A stretch of 64,000 nt of DNA from Brevundimonas huaxiensis (GCF_014218725.1 NZ_JABBJE010000006.1:121748-185747), one strand, 5' to 3'. Positions 8,607-18,303 are shown, counted from the stretch's first letter. The notes: generated by a model from the letters alone, not told the origin. Made by a program: numbers and translations.

Positions 8607-9908
8607 CTAACTCCGCTCCAAGAACCGCAATGCCGTCAGCACATGCGTCTTCACGCCCAGCGGCAAGACCTTCTCGTTCGGCGAGAATTCCGGCGAATGG
8701 TTGGGCGCCGACTGGGCCGGGTCCACGCCGTCGGGACTGGCGCCGAGATGGTAGAAGACGCCGGGGACGACCTGCTGGAAATAGCTGAAGTCCTCGGCCA
8801 CCGTGGTTGGGGGCGTGGCGGGGTTGACGTTGCCCTCGCCCGCCGCCTCGGTCAGGACCGGGGCCAGCCAGACGGACAGGCCGGGGTCGTTGAACACCAG
8901 GGCCGCATTCTGTTTGACGCCGAACTCGGCGGTGGCGCCGTAGGCTTCGGCGACATGGTCGATGGCGGTCTCGGCGCGGGCGACCAGGGCGTCGCGCTGG
9001 GCCGTATCGAAGGTGCGCAGCGTGCCCGACAACGTCGCACTGTCGGGAATGATGTTGTAGCGGACGCCGGCGTTGATCGTGGCGATGGTGAAGACGGTCG
9101 GGGTCGTGGTCGGATCGACCGTGCGGGCCGTCAGGGTGTTGACCGTCTCGACCACCTGGCCCGCCACCGCGATCACATCGACCCCGCGCCAGGGCCAGGC
9201 GCCATGCGTCTGCTTGCCCTTCAGGCGGATGTCAACGCGGTCGGAGGCGGCCATGAAACCCTCGGGCCGATAGAAGACGCTGCCCGGACGGCCCGGCACG
9301 ACGTGCAGGCCGAAGATGGCCTCGGGCTTGGGATCATTCAGCGCCCCTTCGGCGATCATCAGGGCCGCGCCGCCCTTGGGCTCTCCCGGAGGCGCGCCCT
9401 CCTCGGCCGGCTGGAAGACGAAGACCACCGTGCCGGCGATCCGGTCCTTCATCCCCGCCAGCACCTCGGCCGCGCCCATCAGCATGGCCATGTGCATGTC
9501 GTGGCCGCAGGCGTGGGCCACCGGCACGGTGTTGCCCATATAGGTCCCGGTCGCGCTCGAGGCGAAGTCGAGGCCCGTCGCCTCCTGCACCGGCAGGGCG
9601 TCCATGTCGGCGCGCAGGGCCACCGTCCGACCCGGCCGTGCGCCGCGCAGCACGCCGATCACGCCCGTCTTGCCGACTCCGGTGCGGACCTCCAGTCCCA
9701 GCGACCGCAGATGCTCGGCGATCACGCCGGCCGAGCGGGTCTCGGCGAAGCCCAGTTCGGGATGCTGGTGAAAGTCGCGTCGCCAGGCGACGACCTCGGG
9801 CAGGACGCGCTGGACGGCGGCGTCCACGCTGGCCGTATCGACCTGAGCCTGAGCGGCGCCGGCGGCGAGCAACAGCGCCAGTGTGGAGGCGGCGAACAAT
9901 CGGCGCAT
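8607..9908 (-). CDS. Exported M20 amidohydrolase (hippurate/N-acyl-amino-acid hydrolase type)
   Basis: A 433-residue M20D-type amidohydrolase with a Sec signal peptide (MRRLFAASTLALLLAAGAAQAQ). The family's HACGHDMHMA metal-binding motif, the FQPAEEG catalytic-Glu motif and the QTHGAWPWRGVDVI dimerisation-domain His segment are all present. Such enzymes hydrolyse N-acylated amino acids or indole-amino-acid conjugates in the periplasm. I use ATG 9908 rather than the open frame to 10142, because only this start gives the signal peptide. Divergent from the ferredoxin-like gene. Confidence 0.88.
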   Translation of the reverse strand: MRRLFAASTLALLLAAGAAQAQVDTASVDAAVQRVLPEVVAWRRDFHQHPELGFAETRSAGVIAEHLRSLGLEVRTGVGKTGVIGVLRGARPGRTVALRADMDALPVQEATGLDFASSATGTYMGNTVPVAHACGHDMHMAMLMGAAEVLAGMKDRIAGTVVFVFQPAEEGAPPGEPKGGAALMIAEGALNDPKPEAIFGLHVVPGRPGSVFYRPEGFMAASDRVDIRLKGKQTHGAWPWRGVDVIAVAGQVVETVNTLTARTVDPTTTPTVFTIATINAGVRYNIIPDSATLSGTLRTFDTAQRDALVARAETAIDHVAEAYGATAEFGVKQNAALVFNDPGLSVWLAPVLTEAAGEGNVNPATPPTTVAEDFSYFQQVVPGVFYHLGASPDGVDPAQSAPNHSPEFSPNEKVLPLGVKTHVLTALRFLERS

Positions 9909-9998
9909 GTGAAGGTCCCGTGAAATTTTCAGCCCGACGACAGGTGACGGCGCCGCACCCGCTTGTGCAAGCCGTCGCGAACGCCGATTTCTGTCCGC

Positions 9999-10355
9999 AT
10001 GGGTGAGAAGGCCTTCAAGAGCGCAAAGACCGAATGGCGCGACGTCGTTCTGGTCTGCCGCAAATGTTCGAAAAAGCTGGACGGCGGCTTTGGCCCCGGC
10101 GGCGATCTGACGCTGAAGAAGGCGTTGCGAAAATATCTGCACCTGAAGAAGGGCAAACAGGGTCGCAAGGGCGAGCTGACGGTCGTCGGCGCCGACTGTT
10201 TCGACATCTGTCCCAAGGGCGCCGTCGTCGCCGTCAACACGGCCCAGCCCAAGAAGCTGCTGATCATTCCGGCCGGCGCCGACCTGTTCGAGGTCAAGAC
10301 GCGGCTGGCGCTGGATGACGGGCGGCGGCTGAAGCGGATCGACGCCGCCGACTGA
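9999..10355 (+). CDS. Thioredoxin-like [2Fe-2S] ferredoxin-type protein
   Basis: A 118-residue protein with CRKC near residue 22 and CFDICPKGAVVAV later, the four-cysteine spacing of thioredoxin-fold 2Fe-2S ferredoxins such as the (2Fe-2S) ferredoxin domain proteins and NuoE C-terminal domains. A Lys-rich stretch (LRKYLHLKKGKQGRKG) lies between the cysteine pairs. The start is ATG 9999 (MGEKAFKSAK); a TTG at 9963 would overlap the divergent promoter region. Partner and electron donor are unknown. Confidence 0.75.
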   Translation: MGEKAFKSAKTEWRDVVLVCRKCSKKLDGGFGPGGDLTLKKALRKYLHLKKGKQGRKGELTVVGADCFDICPKGAVVAVNTAQPKKLLIIPAGADLFEVKTRLALDDGRRLKRIDAAD

Positions 10356-10401
10356 GCCTCGGCGCCTTTCTTCCGGCGGCCAGCCGTGTCAGAGCAAAAT
10401 C

Positions 10402-10836
10402 ATGGATGACACTCGCATCGAAAAACGCGTCGGCGTTCAGGCGACCTCGGACCGCATCTGGGATCTGGTCGCCGACCTGTCCGGCTGGGGCGCCTGGAAC
10501 CCGATCGACAGAGACGTCGAGGGCGCCATCGCCTATGGCGGCCGTCTGAGCATGACCGAGGCGTGGCCCGATATGACCGAACGCCAGTCGGCGGCCCAGG
10601 TGGTGGAATGGCAGCCGCGCGCGCGGCTGGTCTGGGCCGAACGGCGCGGATTCCTGTTCCAGAGCCTGCGCTACATCCAGATCGAGGAGCTTGCCCCCGG
10701 CAACTGCATCGTCGCCATCGGCATCCGCTTTTCGGGCATTCGCGGCGAGCTGTTCCACGACAAGCACCGCCCGTCGATCAAGGCGGCATTCGAAAGCGCC
10801 GCCCATGGACTGAAGGCGGCGGCGGAGCGCGCCTAA
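10402..10836 (+). CDS. SRPBCC (START/polyketide cyclase-like) domain protein
   Basis: A 144-residue single-domain protein of the SRPBCC superfamily. The N-terminal strand-helix pattern IEKRVGVQATSDRIWDLVADLSGWGAWNP is typical, including the W-x-x-W-N-P turn. The fold binds hydrophobic ligands in a helix-grip pocket; no specific function can be given. Its stop codon overlaps that of the convergent cpaH gene (10833-10836). Confidence 0.75.
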   Translation: MDDTRIEKRVGVQATSDRIWDLVADLSGWGAWNPIDRDVEGAIAYGGRLSMTEAWPDMTERQSAAQVVEWQPRARLVWAERRGFLFQSLRYIQIEELAPGNCIVAIGIRFSGIRGELFHDKHRPSIKAAFESAAHGLKAAAERA

Positions 10837-11813
10837 CGCCCGTCCTTCATCATGTCGATGACGTTCAGGATCGCCGGTCCCAGGATGACGATGAACAGCA
10901 CCGGCAGGAAGAACAGGATCATCGGCACGGTCAGTTTGGCCGGCAGCGCCGAGGCCTTTTTCTCTGCGGCGGACAACCGCAGATCGCGATTTTCCTTCGC
11001 CATGACGCGCAGAGCGGTGGCCAGCGGCGTGCCATAGGTCTCGGCCTGCGTCATGGCGGTCGCGACCGACTTCACACCCGGATGGTTGGTGCGTTTGCCC
11101 AGATTTTCGTAGGCCATGCGACGGTCCGGAAGATACGAGAGCTCTGCGGACAGCAGCGACAGTTCCTCGGCCAGATCGATCGAGGACGGCCCCATTTCCT
11201 GGCTCACCTTGGCGATCGCCGCCTCGATTGACATGCCCGCCTCGACACAGATCAGCAGAAGGTCCAGCGCGTCGGGGAACGCCTGCATGATCGAGGCGCG
11301 GCGCTTGTCGATCCGATTTTTTAAATAGATGTTCGGCGCATAGAAGCCGGCCACCGCCGCCGCCATCGTCGCGGTCACCTTGTTCATCGTGGGCCAGTCC
11401 ACGACCTTGATCACGAACAGATAAAACGCCGCCACGATCATGAAGATGAAGGGCGAGGTGAAGCGGAAGAAGTAGAAGGTCGTCAGCGGACGCGGCCCGC
11501 GATAGCCCGCCTGCACCATCTGACCCGCGACCTTGGGATCTTCCAGAAGCTTGGACAGATTCAGCCGATCCACAATCCGCTTCTTGAATCCGTCGTCGGT
11601 GTGACGCAGCGCCCCCTGACCGCCGGCCATGTTCGCGCGTGACCGGCGTTTCAGGTCGTCGCGGCGTTCCGCGACGGCCTTCATTCGCTTGTCCAGCGCA
11701 ACCCCGCCCGTCATCGACGACAACAGGGTGACGACTGTGGCGAAGACCAGCACACCCACGCCGATGCTGAGCAGGTTCTGCGGGTCGGTGATGAAACGGA
11801 TGAAGCTTTCCAT
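10833..11813 (-). CDS. cpaH: Tad pilus inner-membrane platform protein CpaH/TadC
   Basis: A 326-residue type II secretion F-domain protein, one of two platform proteins of the tight-adherence (Flp) pilus. Membrane helices lie near residues 15-35, 125-175 and 295-320. The T2SSF region contains FPDALDLLLICVEAGMSIEAAIAKVSQEMG and the late LPAKLTVPMILFFLPVLFIVILGPAILNV. It is the last gene of the minus-strand cpa operon, 10 bp after cpaG, as in Caulobacter. The stop overlaps the convergent SRPBCC gene's stop by three bases. Confidence 0.92.
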   Translation of the reverse strand: MESFIRFITDPQNLLSIGVGVLVFATVVTLLSSMTGGVALDKRMKAVAERRDDLKRRSRANMAGGQGALRHTDDGFKKRIVDRLNLSKLLEDPKVAGQMVQAGYRGPRPLTTFYFFRFTSPFIFMIVAAFYLFVIKVVDWPTMNKVTATMAAAVAGFYAPNIYLKNRIDKRRASIMQAFPDALDLLLICVEAGMSIEAAIAKVSQEMGPSSIDLAEELSLLSAELSYLPDRRMAYENLGKRTNHPGVKSVATAMTQAETYGTPLATALRVMAKENRDLRLSAAEKKASALPAKLTVPMILFFLPVLFIVILGPAILNVIDMMKDGR

Positions 11814-11823
11814 GATCCCGGCC

Positions 11824-12801
11824 TCAGAACTTGAACGAGATCATGCGTTTCATCACGAAGATGCCGGTCGCCATCAGCAGCGCCGCCATCAGCAGCATGA
11901 AGTTGCCCCGGAAATCGGTGAACAGCGGCATCATGTAAGAGGGGGTGGTGAACATGACCATCGTCATGACCGCAGGCGGCAAAGAGGCGATGATGCCCGC
12001 CGAGGCCAGCGCTTCGGACGACAACGCCTTGATCTTCTCGCCCATCATGCGACGGGCGCGCAGCACGGCCGACAGATTGCCCAGCGCCTCGGCCAGGTTG
12101 CCGCCGGTCTTCTGCTGGATGGCGATGACGATCGTGAAGAAGCGCAGTTCGGAGGTCGGCATCCGGCCGTACATCTTCTCCAGCGCCTGCTCCAGGGTCA
12201 GGCCGACGCCCAACCCCTCGACCAGCGTCTGAAACTCAGGCCCCAGCGGCGCCGGGCTCTCGCGGGCGATGATCTTGAAACATTCGTGGACCGGCAGGCC
12301 CGACTTGATGCCGCGCACGATCACGTCGACGGCGTTGGGGAACTCCAGCGAGAACTTCTTCATTCGTGACTTGCCGAGGAAGCCCACGATCCAGCGCGGC
12401 AGCCCCAGACCGAAGATCAACGCGATGCCGATGACCACCAGGATCGGCAATCCGAAGATCAGCGCGCCCAGGCCGGTCACCAGCCCGACCACGGCCGAGA
12501 TGATGTAGAAGGTCGTCACGCTCAGGTTCAGGCCGGCCTGTTTCAGGCGCGACGCCAGCGTCGTGCGCGCCTTGCGCTCGCGCCGGTCGGCGTCCTGCAA
12601 CTGAACCAGAATCTGCTTGCGACGCGCCTCGGGCGTATTGGCGGCGGCGGCCTTGCGGGCGAGCGCAGGGTTCTTCTTGCCCTCACCCATGCTCTGGGCG
12701 CGCTTGACGGCCTGGGCCGAGGAATCGTCTCCGCCGACGAAGACCCAGCCCAAGCCGCCAATGGTGATGAAGGCCAGAACGGCGGCAAGAATCGGAAGCA
12801 T
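11824..12801 (-). CDS. cpaG: Tad pilus inner-membrane platform protein CpaG/TadB
   Basis: A 325-residue T2SSF-domain protein that works with CpaH under the CpaF ATPase to polymerise Flp pilin. It has an N-terminal helix, a charged cytoplasmic stretch (about residues 25-90), a helix pair near 95-140, then FPNAVDVIVRGIKSGLPVHECFKIIARESPAPLGPEF and TGGNLAEALGNLSAVLRARRMMGEKIKALSSEALAS, the classic T2SSF signature, and two C-terminal helices. Four bases separate it from cpaF, so the two are probably translated together. Confidence 0.93.
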   Translation of the reverse strand: MLPILAAVLAFITIGGLGWVFVGGDDSSAQAVKRAQSMGEGKKNPALARKAAAANTPEARRKQILVQLQDADRRERKARTTLASRLKQAGLNLSVTTFYIISAVVGLVTGLGALIFGLPILVVIGIALIFGLGLPRWIVGFLGKSRMKKFSLEFPNAVDVIVRGIKSGLPVHECFKIIARESPAPLGPEFQTLVEGLGVGLTLEQALEKMYGRMPTSELRFFTIVIAIQQKTGGNLAEALGNLSAVLRARRMMGEKIKALSSEALASAGIIASLPPAVMTMVMFTTPSYMMPLFTDFRGNFMLLMAALLMATGIFVMKRMISFKF

Positions 12802-12805
12802 CGTC

Positions 12806-14473
12806 CTACTCCGCCGCGTCCAGGGCGTCGGCCAGCTCGCGCTCCAGCCCGTAGTATCGGGCGCGGTCCCAGAAGCGGGGACGGGCGATGCCGGTCGAGC
12901 GGTGCCGGCCGATGATCTTGCCGTTCTCGTCCTCGCCGGTGATGTCGTAGACGAACAGATCCTGCGTCACGATCACATCGCCTTCCAGGCCCACGACCTC
13001 GGTGATGTGGGTGATGCGGCGCGAACCGTCGCGCAGGCGGGCGGCCTGGATGATGACATCGACCGAGCCGACGATCATCTCGCGAATCGTCTTGGACGGC
13101 AGGCCGTAGCCGCCCATGGTGATCATGGACTCCATCCGGCTGATGGCTTCGCGCGGGCTGTTGGCGTGCAGCGTGCCCATCGAGCCGTCGTGGCCCGTGT
13201 TCATGGCCTGCAACAGGTCGAATGCCTCGGGTCCGCGCACCTCGCCGACGATGATCCGCTCGGGACGCATCCGCAGGCAGTTCTTGACCAGATCCCGCAT
13301 CGTGATCGTGCCCTGGCCTTCCAGGTTCGGCGGGCGGGTTTCCAGACGCACCACGTGCGGCTGCTGCAGTTGCAGTTCCGCGGCGTCCTCGCAGGTGATG
13401 ACGCGTTCGGTCGGGTCGATGAAGGCCGTCAGGGTGTTCAGCAAGGTCGTCTTGCCCGAGCCGGTGCCGCCCGAGATGACCAGATTGCATCGCGACGCGC
13501 CGATGACGCCCAGGACGCGCGCGCCCTCGGGACTGATGGAGGCGTACTCCACCAGGTTCTTCATCGTCAGCTTGTCTTTCTTGAACTTCCGGATCGTCAG
13601 CGTCGGGCCGTCGATGGCCAGCGGCGGGGCGATGACGTTGACGCGCGAACCGTCCGGCAAACGGGCGTCGCAGATGGGGCTGCTTTCGTCCACGCGCCGG
13701 CCGACCTGGCTCACGATCCGCTGGCAGATGTTCATCAGCTGGGTGTTGTCGCGGAAACGGACATTGGTCAGCTGGACCTTGCCCGCGACCTCGATGAAGA
13801 CGCGTCCGGCGCCATTGACCATGATGTCGGCGATGTCATCGCGGCTCAGCAGCGGCTCCAGCGGACCATAGCCCAGGACGTCGTTGACGATGTCCTGAAC
13901 CAGATGCTCCTGTTCGGCGACCGACATGGAGACGTTCTTAATCGCCACCAGTTCGGCGACGATGTCGCGGATTTCTTCCGATGCCGCCTTCTGGTCCAGA
14001 TGCGCCAGCTGGGCCAGGTCGATGGTGTTCATCAACGCGTTGAAGATCGTCGTCTTCGTGGCGTGATAGTAGTCGCTCTGTTCGCGGACGATCTCGGCGA
14101 CCGCCTGAGCCTTCTTCAGCTGCTCGAGACCCGCCGTGGCCTTCGGGCCCGTGCCGGCGACGTTGCCGGTGGGACGCGGCGCTTCAGGCGCCGGCTTGGG
14201 CTTGGGACGCGAGGCCAGGGCATCCAGACGATCGGCCGGAGCGGGCTGGGTCGGGGCAGACGCGCGGTCGAAGGCGTCGGCCGCCGGTTCCAGATCCTCG
14301 TCGGCATAGGCAAAGGCCGATGCGTTGGTCGTCGTCGCCATCGGCGCGGCGGCCGCCTGCGTGCTGAACACGGACACAGGTTCGCCGCCGGGCGCAGAGG
14401 CCGGCGCGGGGGCCGGGGCCGGCCGCAGCGGCGCAGGGGCGGCGCCGGGCTGACCTGTGCGTTTGCCGAACAT
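12806..14473 (-). CDS. cpaF: Tad pilus assembly ATPase CpaF/TadA
   Basis: Hexameric type II/IV secretion ATPase that powers Flp pilus extension (and retraction in Caulobacter). The 555-residue chain starts with about 130 residues of Pro/Ala-rich low-complexity sequence, then a NAD/N2B-like domain, then the motor. Visible motifs: Walker A GGTGSGKTT, Asp box CEDAAELQLQQPHVVRLETRP, Walker B-region RPERIIVGEVRGPEAFDLLQAMNTGHDGSMGTLHANSP with the His box. The N-terminal extension is longer than in many TadA proteins. Third gene from the 3' end of the operon. Confidence 0.95.
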   Translation of the reverse strand: MFGKRTGQPGAAPAPLRPAPAPAPASAPGGEPVSVFSTQAAAAPMATTTNASAFAYADEDLEPAADAFDRASAPTQPAPADRLDALASRPKPKPAPEAPRPTGNVAGTGPKATAGLEQLKKAQAVAEIVREQSDYYHATKTTIFNALMNTIDLAQLAHLDQKAASEEIRDIVAELVAIKNVSMSVAEQEHLVQDIVNDVLGYGPLEPLLSRDDIADIMVNGAGRVFIEVAGKVQLTNVRFRDNTQLMNICQRIVSQVGRRVDESSPICDARLPDGSRVNVIAPPLAIDGPTLTIRKFKKDKLTMKNLVEYASISPEGARVLGVIGASRCNLVISGGTGSGKTTLLNTLTAFIDPTERVITCEDAAELQLQQPHVVRLETRPPNLEGQGTITMRDLVKNCLRMRPERIIVGEVRGPEAFDLLQAMNTGHDGSMGTLHANSPREAISRMESMITMGGYGLPSKTIREMIVGSVDVIIQAARLRDGSRRITHITEVVGLEGDVIVTQDLFVYDITGEDENGKIIGRHRSTGIARPRFWDRARYYGLERELADALDAAE

Positions 14474-14476
14474 GCG

Positions 14477-16063
14477 TCAGCGCTTCTTGAACATATTGGC
14501 GAACAGGGATTTCGACGCACCGTCCGCCGGCTTGGTCTTCTCGGCCTTGCCCGCCTTGGCGGGTTTGGCCTTGGGTCCCGCCACCATCGGCAGCTCGCGG
14601 CGCGACACGATCTGGGCCAGGGTCTGGAAGGCTTCGGCCGACTTGGTCTTCGCGCCGGCGTCCAGGATCATCTGGCCATTGTTGGCGGCCGCGCCAAAGG
14701 TCTTGGCGTCGAACGGAATGATCAGGCTGGGATGCACGCCCAGCGCCGCGCCGAAGTCCTTGGCCGGGATCTCGGGGCGACCCGGCACCCCGACCTGGTT
14801 CAGCACCAGGCGCGGCGGCGCGTCATTGGGGCGGCCCTGACGGATCAGGTCGATCATGTTCTTGGCGTTGCGCAGAGACGCCAGGTCCGGCGTCGCCACG
14901 ACCACCACCTCGTCGGCGCTGATCAGGGTGCGGCGCATCCACGGCGACCACAGATGCGGAAGGTCCAGCACGACGAAGGGGGCCGTGGCGCGGATCTGGT
15001 TGGTGACCTCCTCGAACGCCTCGGTCGAGATGTCCCAGTCCGTGTCCAAGCTGGCGGGCGCCGCAAACAGGCTCAGCTTGTCGGTGCAGCGGACCATCAT
15101 CCGGTCCAGCAGCGTCGAATCCAGCCGGTCGGGCTGGCCCAAGGCGTCAGCGACGCCGTTCAGCGGATCCTGATTGAAGTCCAGACCGGCGGTGCCGAAC
15201 GGCAGGTCGTAGTCGACGATGACCGTATTGGCGCCGATCCGCTCGGAAATCGCATAGGCGGTGTTGTGCGCAACGGCCGAAGCGCCGGCCCCGCCCCGCG
15301 CGCCGACAAAGGCGATGGTGCGCCCAACGAAAGGCTGGGCCGGATCGTTGAACAGGCCGCCTATGGCCGCGATCAGCTGCAGCGGCTGTACCGGCGCGAC
15401 CAGATATTCACTGACCCCGCGCCGCATCAGTTCGCGGAACAGGATGATGTCGTTCGTCGCGCCGATCACCACGACCTTGGTGCCGGCGTCGCAGACTTCG
15501 GCCAACTGATCGACTTCCCACAGCAGAGTCTGGGGGTCTTTCAGGCACTCGACGATGATCAGCGGCGGCGTCGGCTCATGCTGATAGGTCTCGACGGCCG
15601 CGGCGACGCCGCCGACACGAATCTGGGTCGTGGCGCGCGACAGGCGCCGGTCCTGGGCCGCTCGCTCGGCCGAGGCCAGGGTGTCCTGCCGTTCGGCGAA
15701 GACATGGATGGCGATGCGCGGCACCGACACTTCGCCGATGTTGCTGGCGGGGGCCAGACCGGTGAAGGCCAGACCCGTGTCCATCAGACTGGCCTGCGCC
15801 TGGGCGACCACGTCACCGACCGGATTGAAGCCGGCGGCGTCGGGCGCATAGGCCGGGGCGGCCGGGACCGGCGCCAAGGGCGCAGCATGAAGCGGCGATT
15901 GGGGCTGAGGCGCCGCCCCGGCCGGTTGCGCCGAAGCCGCAGGCGTGAACTGAAGCGGGCTGCGCGGCGCGGCGACGTCGTCAACCGGAGGCGCGAACTC
16001 CATATCGACATCGAACGCGTCGTCGAAGGTGTCGAACTCGCGGGGGGCGGGGGCTGTGCTCAT
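14477..16063 (-). CDS. cpaE: Pilus assembly/localisation protein CpaE/TadZ
   Basis: A 528-residue member of the TadZ/CpaE group of MinD/ParA-like proteins that place the Tad machine, at the pole in Caulobacter. A Pro/Ala-rich N-terminus (about 1-110) is followed by an atypical receiver-like region (about 120-250), then the P-loop domain with FVGARGGAGASAVAHNTA. This P-loop lacks the usual Lys-Thr of a true Walker A, known for CpaE/TadZ, so ATP hydrolysis may be weak or absent. IVDYDLPFGTAGLDFNQDP follows as switch I. Three bases separate it from cpaF. Confidence 0.93.
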   Translation of the reverse strand: MSTAPAPREFDTFDDAFDVDMEFAPPVDDVAAPRSPLQFTPAASAQPAGAAPQPQSPLHAAPLAPVPAAPAYAPDAAGFNPVGDVVAQAQASLMDTGLAFTGLAPASNIGEVSVPRIAIHVFAERQDTLASAERAAQDRRLSRATTQIRVGGVAAAVETYQHEPTPPLIIVECLKDPQTLLWEVDQLAEVCDAGTKVVVIGATNDIILFRELMRRGVSEYLVAPVQPLQLIAAIGGLFNDPAQPFVGRTIAFVGARGGAGASAVAHNTAYAISERIGANTVIVDYDLPFGTAGLDFNQDPLNGVADALGQPDRLDSTLLDRMMVRCTDKLSLFAAPASLDTDWDISTEAFEEVTNQIRATAPFVVLDLPHLWSPWMRRTLISADEVVVVATPDLASLRNAKNMIDLIRQGRPNDAPPRLVLNQVGVPGRPEIPAKDFGAALGVHPSLIIPFDAKTFGAAANNGQMILDAGAKTKSAEAFQTLAQIVSRRELPMVAGPKAKPAKAGKAEKTKPADGASKSLFANMFKKR

Positions 16064-16066
16064 GGG

Positions 16067-16756
16067 TCAGTTCACCGCACGGGATACCGAGTTATCCCTG
16101 ATCAGTTCCTCACGCTCGGCCGACGTCGGCTTGCCGGTGCGATAGAGATCGAACACCACGGTACGGCGCCCGGCATCCGCCGGCGTCATGGCGCGTGGGC
16201 GCTGGATATCGCGAGGATCCTCGATCTGGGCCGCCAGATTGGCCGTGACGGCGCATCCGAAGTTCGAAGCGGACTGATTGTCGCCCGTCCGGCTCAGATT
16301 GCCCCAGTTCGCGCCGCACCGCGGCACCGCCGCGCGGATCGTTTGATAGCCCACGACCACAGGCGCGCGCGGATCCGGCGCGGCGTAGCTGACAAGCGTG
16401 ATCCGGTCCGGCGATACGCCATAGGCTGCCAAGGCCGATTGAACGTCATAGGCGGTCTTCAGCGCCACCGGATCGTTTCCGGCCGGGGCTTCGATCACCA
16501 TCGGCACGGCATCGACGTAACGATAGCGTCTGACCAACTCTTGCAGTGCGCCATTCTGCGCTGGGGACAGACCGGTTTCGTGAACCGCGAGCGCGATCCG
16601 GTCGAGATCCGGCTCGACCTGAAGCTGGTAGCGTGAGGTCGGCGTCAGCGGCGGCTCGCCGCCCAGGCTGGCGGGCCCGCCGACGCAGGCGCCCAACGCC
16701 AGGGCCGTGGTCGTCAGAAGCGTGGCAATCAGGGTGCGAGTCATGGATGTGCTCAC
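16067..16756 (-). CDS. cpaD: Pilus assembly lipoprotein CpaD
   Basis: A 229-residue outer-membrane-associated lipoprotein of the Tad pilus; CpaD family members assist the CpaC secretin. The N-terminus is a lipoprotein signal peptide with lipobox LGAC (about residues 20-23). The family segment CGANWGNLSRTGDNQSASNFGCAVTANLAAQIEDPRDIQRPR is clear and carries two Cys that may pair. The start GTG at 16756 overlaps the cpaC stop by 4 bases (GTGA); an ATG 12 bases on is the alternative. Confidence 0.92.
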   Translation of the reverse strand: MSTSMTRTLIATLLTTTALALGACVGGPASLGGEPPLTPTSRYQLQVEPDLDRIALAVHETGLSPAQNGALQELVRRYRYVDAVPMVIEAPAGNDPVALKTAYDVQSALAAYGVSPDRITLVSYAAPDPRAPVVVGYQTIRAAVPRCGANWGNLSRTGDNQSASNFGCAVTANLAAQIEDPRDIQRPRAMTPADAGRRTVVFDLYRTGKPTSAEREELIRDNSVSRAVN

Positions 16757-18303
16757 TCGATCACATAGCCCACTGAACCCGCCGGGGGCGCATTCGGCAG
16801 CCCATAGACCTGGTTCAACTGGCCAAAGAGAATGGTCTGGCTGTCCTCGGCGATCCGCAGGCCATCGGCCGGGGTCTGCATCCGCGACGGCGAGGTCGGG
16901 CTGACGATATAGGGCTCGACGATGACGACCAGTTCGGTCTCGCCCATGAGGTAGTCGCGCGAGCGGAACAGCGATCCAAGCACCGGCAGGTTCGTGACGC
17001 CCGGTAGGGAGTCCACCGTCTGGCGGCTATTTTCCTGAAGCAGGCCTGCGATCATCATCGATCCGCCCGAGGGGATTTCGATCGTGTTCTCGCTGCGGCG
17101 AACCGTCAGACCCGGCAGGGTGATCGACGAAGGCGTCCCCGCGCCAATCGTCAGCCCGCCTTGCGACGACAGTTCGGACACCTCCACCTTGACCTGCAGG
17201 CTGATGCGCCCCCCGGACAGAACCACCGGGCGGAAAGACAGGCCAACCCCATAGGGTTTGTACTGGACGGTGATCTGACCCTGCGAGTCGCGGCTGGCCG
17301 GCACAGGGAACTCGCCCCCGGCCAGGAAGCTGGCGGCTTCGCCGTTGACGGAAGTAAGGTTTGGCTCGGCCAGGGTGCGCAGCAGGCCCACACGCTCAAA
17401 CGCCTTGAGGGTAGCCTCGCCCTTGTTCAGGCCATCCGATCCAGGCCCCGTGCCAGGTTGAGCGGTATCCCAGTTCACAGAATCCTCCGGGCCTCTGACC
17501 GTGAACGGGCACAGGGCTCCGGGCTGCCAGCCCGCTCCAACGCATGGACGCTGCATCTGATAGTTTTTCGTCGTGTCTATCGACGTTCCGGCGCTGATGC
17601 CGCCTAGCAGGGCGCCGTTGACGCCCCAGGTCGCCGCATTGCCCAAGAGCCACTGTGCATCACCCAACTGCCCCAGCACCGCCGAGGTATTGAAGCCCAG
17701 TTGCTTGATGACATTGCGCTGCACCTCGACCACACGCACATTCAAGGTCACCTGATCCGAGCCCGGCACGGTAATCAGGTTCAGAACCTTTTCCGGCGCC
17801 GAAACGAAGGCGGCGGCGATGCGGCTGGCCTGGGTCGATTGGGCCGGATTTTCGGCGACCCCGCTCAGGATGATGCTGTCGTTGACGGCCTCGGCCCTAA
17901 CGCCGCCCCCTGGGATCATGCGATCCAGAGTGTCCTGGAGCGCGCTGGTGCCGGCGTCCACCCGAACCCGCAGGCTCAGGATGGTGCGGCCGGCTGCGTC
18001 CAAGAAGACGGCGTCGGTTTCTCCTGGCGCGATGCCGATGACGGTGATGCGGCGCGGCGAGTGCAGCATGGCCTCGGCCACCTGCGGATTGGACACGATC
18101 ACGTCGCGCGCGTCAGCGGGCAGATCCACCGCGAACGAGGTGCCGCGCGGCAGATTGATCAGACGCTGCGCCGCACCCGTCGATACGGCGGCGCGGGTCT
18201 GGGCGACGCCGACCGGGGCGGCGGCCAAGGTGGCGAGCAGGGCGCAGGCGGCTGCGGCGGCGGCCTTGCGCATCGTGGATCGGCGCATCGGTTGGGTCCT
18301 CAT
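16753..18303 (-). CDS. cpaC: Tad pilus outer-membrane secretin CpaC/RcpA
   Basis: A 516-residue secretin that forms the outer-membrane channel for the Flp pilus. The signal peptide ends near AAPVGVAQT. A pilus N-terminal (BON-like) domain follows with LPADARDVIVSNPQVAEAMLHSPRRITVIGIAPGETDAVFLDAAGR. The secretin core ends in the hallmark IEIPSGGSMMIAGLLQENSRQTVDSLPGVTNLPVLGSLFRSRDY. It overlaps both cpaB (4 bases) and cpaD (4 bases). The N-terminal domain resembles the separate small protein encoded at 20374-20784. Confidence 0.95.
   Translation of the reverse strand: MRTQPMRRSTMRKAAAAAACALLATLAAAPVGVAQTRAAVSTGAAQRLINLPRGTSFAVDLPADARDVIVSNPQVAEAMLHSPRRITVIGIAPGETDAVFLDAAGRTILSLRVRVDAGTSALQDTLDRMIPGGGVRAEAVNDSIILSGVAENPAQSTQASRIAAAFVSAPEKVLNLITVPGSDQVTLNVRVVEVQRNVIKQLGFNTSAVLGQLGDAQWLLGNAATWGVNGALLGGISAGTSIDTTKNYQMQRPCVGAGWQPGALCPFTVRGPEDSVNWDTAQPGTGPGSDGLNKGEATLKAFERVGLLRTLAEPNLTSVNGEAASFLAGGEFPVPASRDSQGQITVQYKPYGVGLSFRPVVLSGGRISLQVKVEVSELSSQGGLTIGAGTPSSITLPGLTVRRSENTIEIPSGGSMMIAGLLQENSRQTVDSLPGVTNLPVLGSLFRSRDYLMGETELVVIVEPYIVSPTSPSRMQTPADGLRIAEDSQTILFGQLNQVYGLPNAPPAGSVGYVIE

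Noticed and set aside
12617..16636. A 1339-codon plus-strand open frame across the cpa genes
   Set aside because: It is antisense to cpaG, cpaF, cpaE and cpaD, all strongly supported. Its translation is low-complexity Arg/Gly/His-rich sequence with no domains. High GC makes such frames common.
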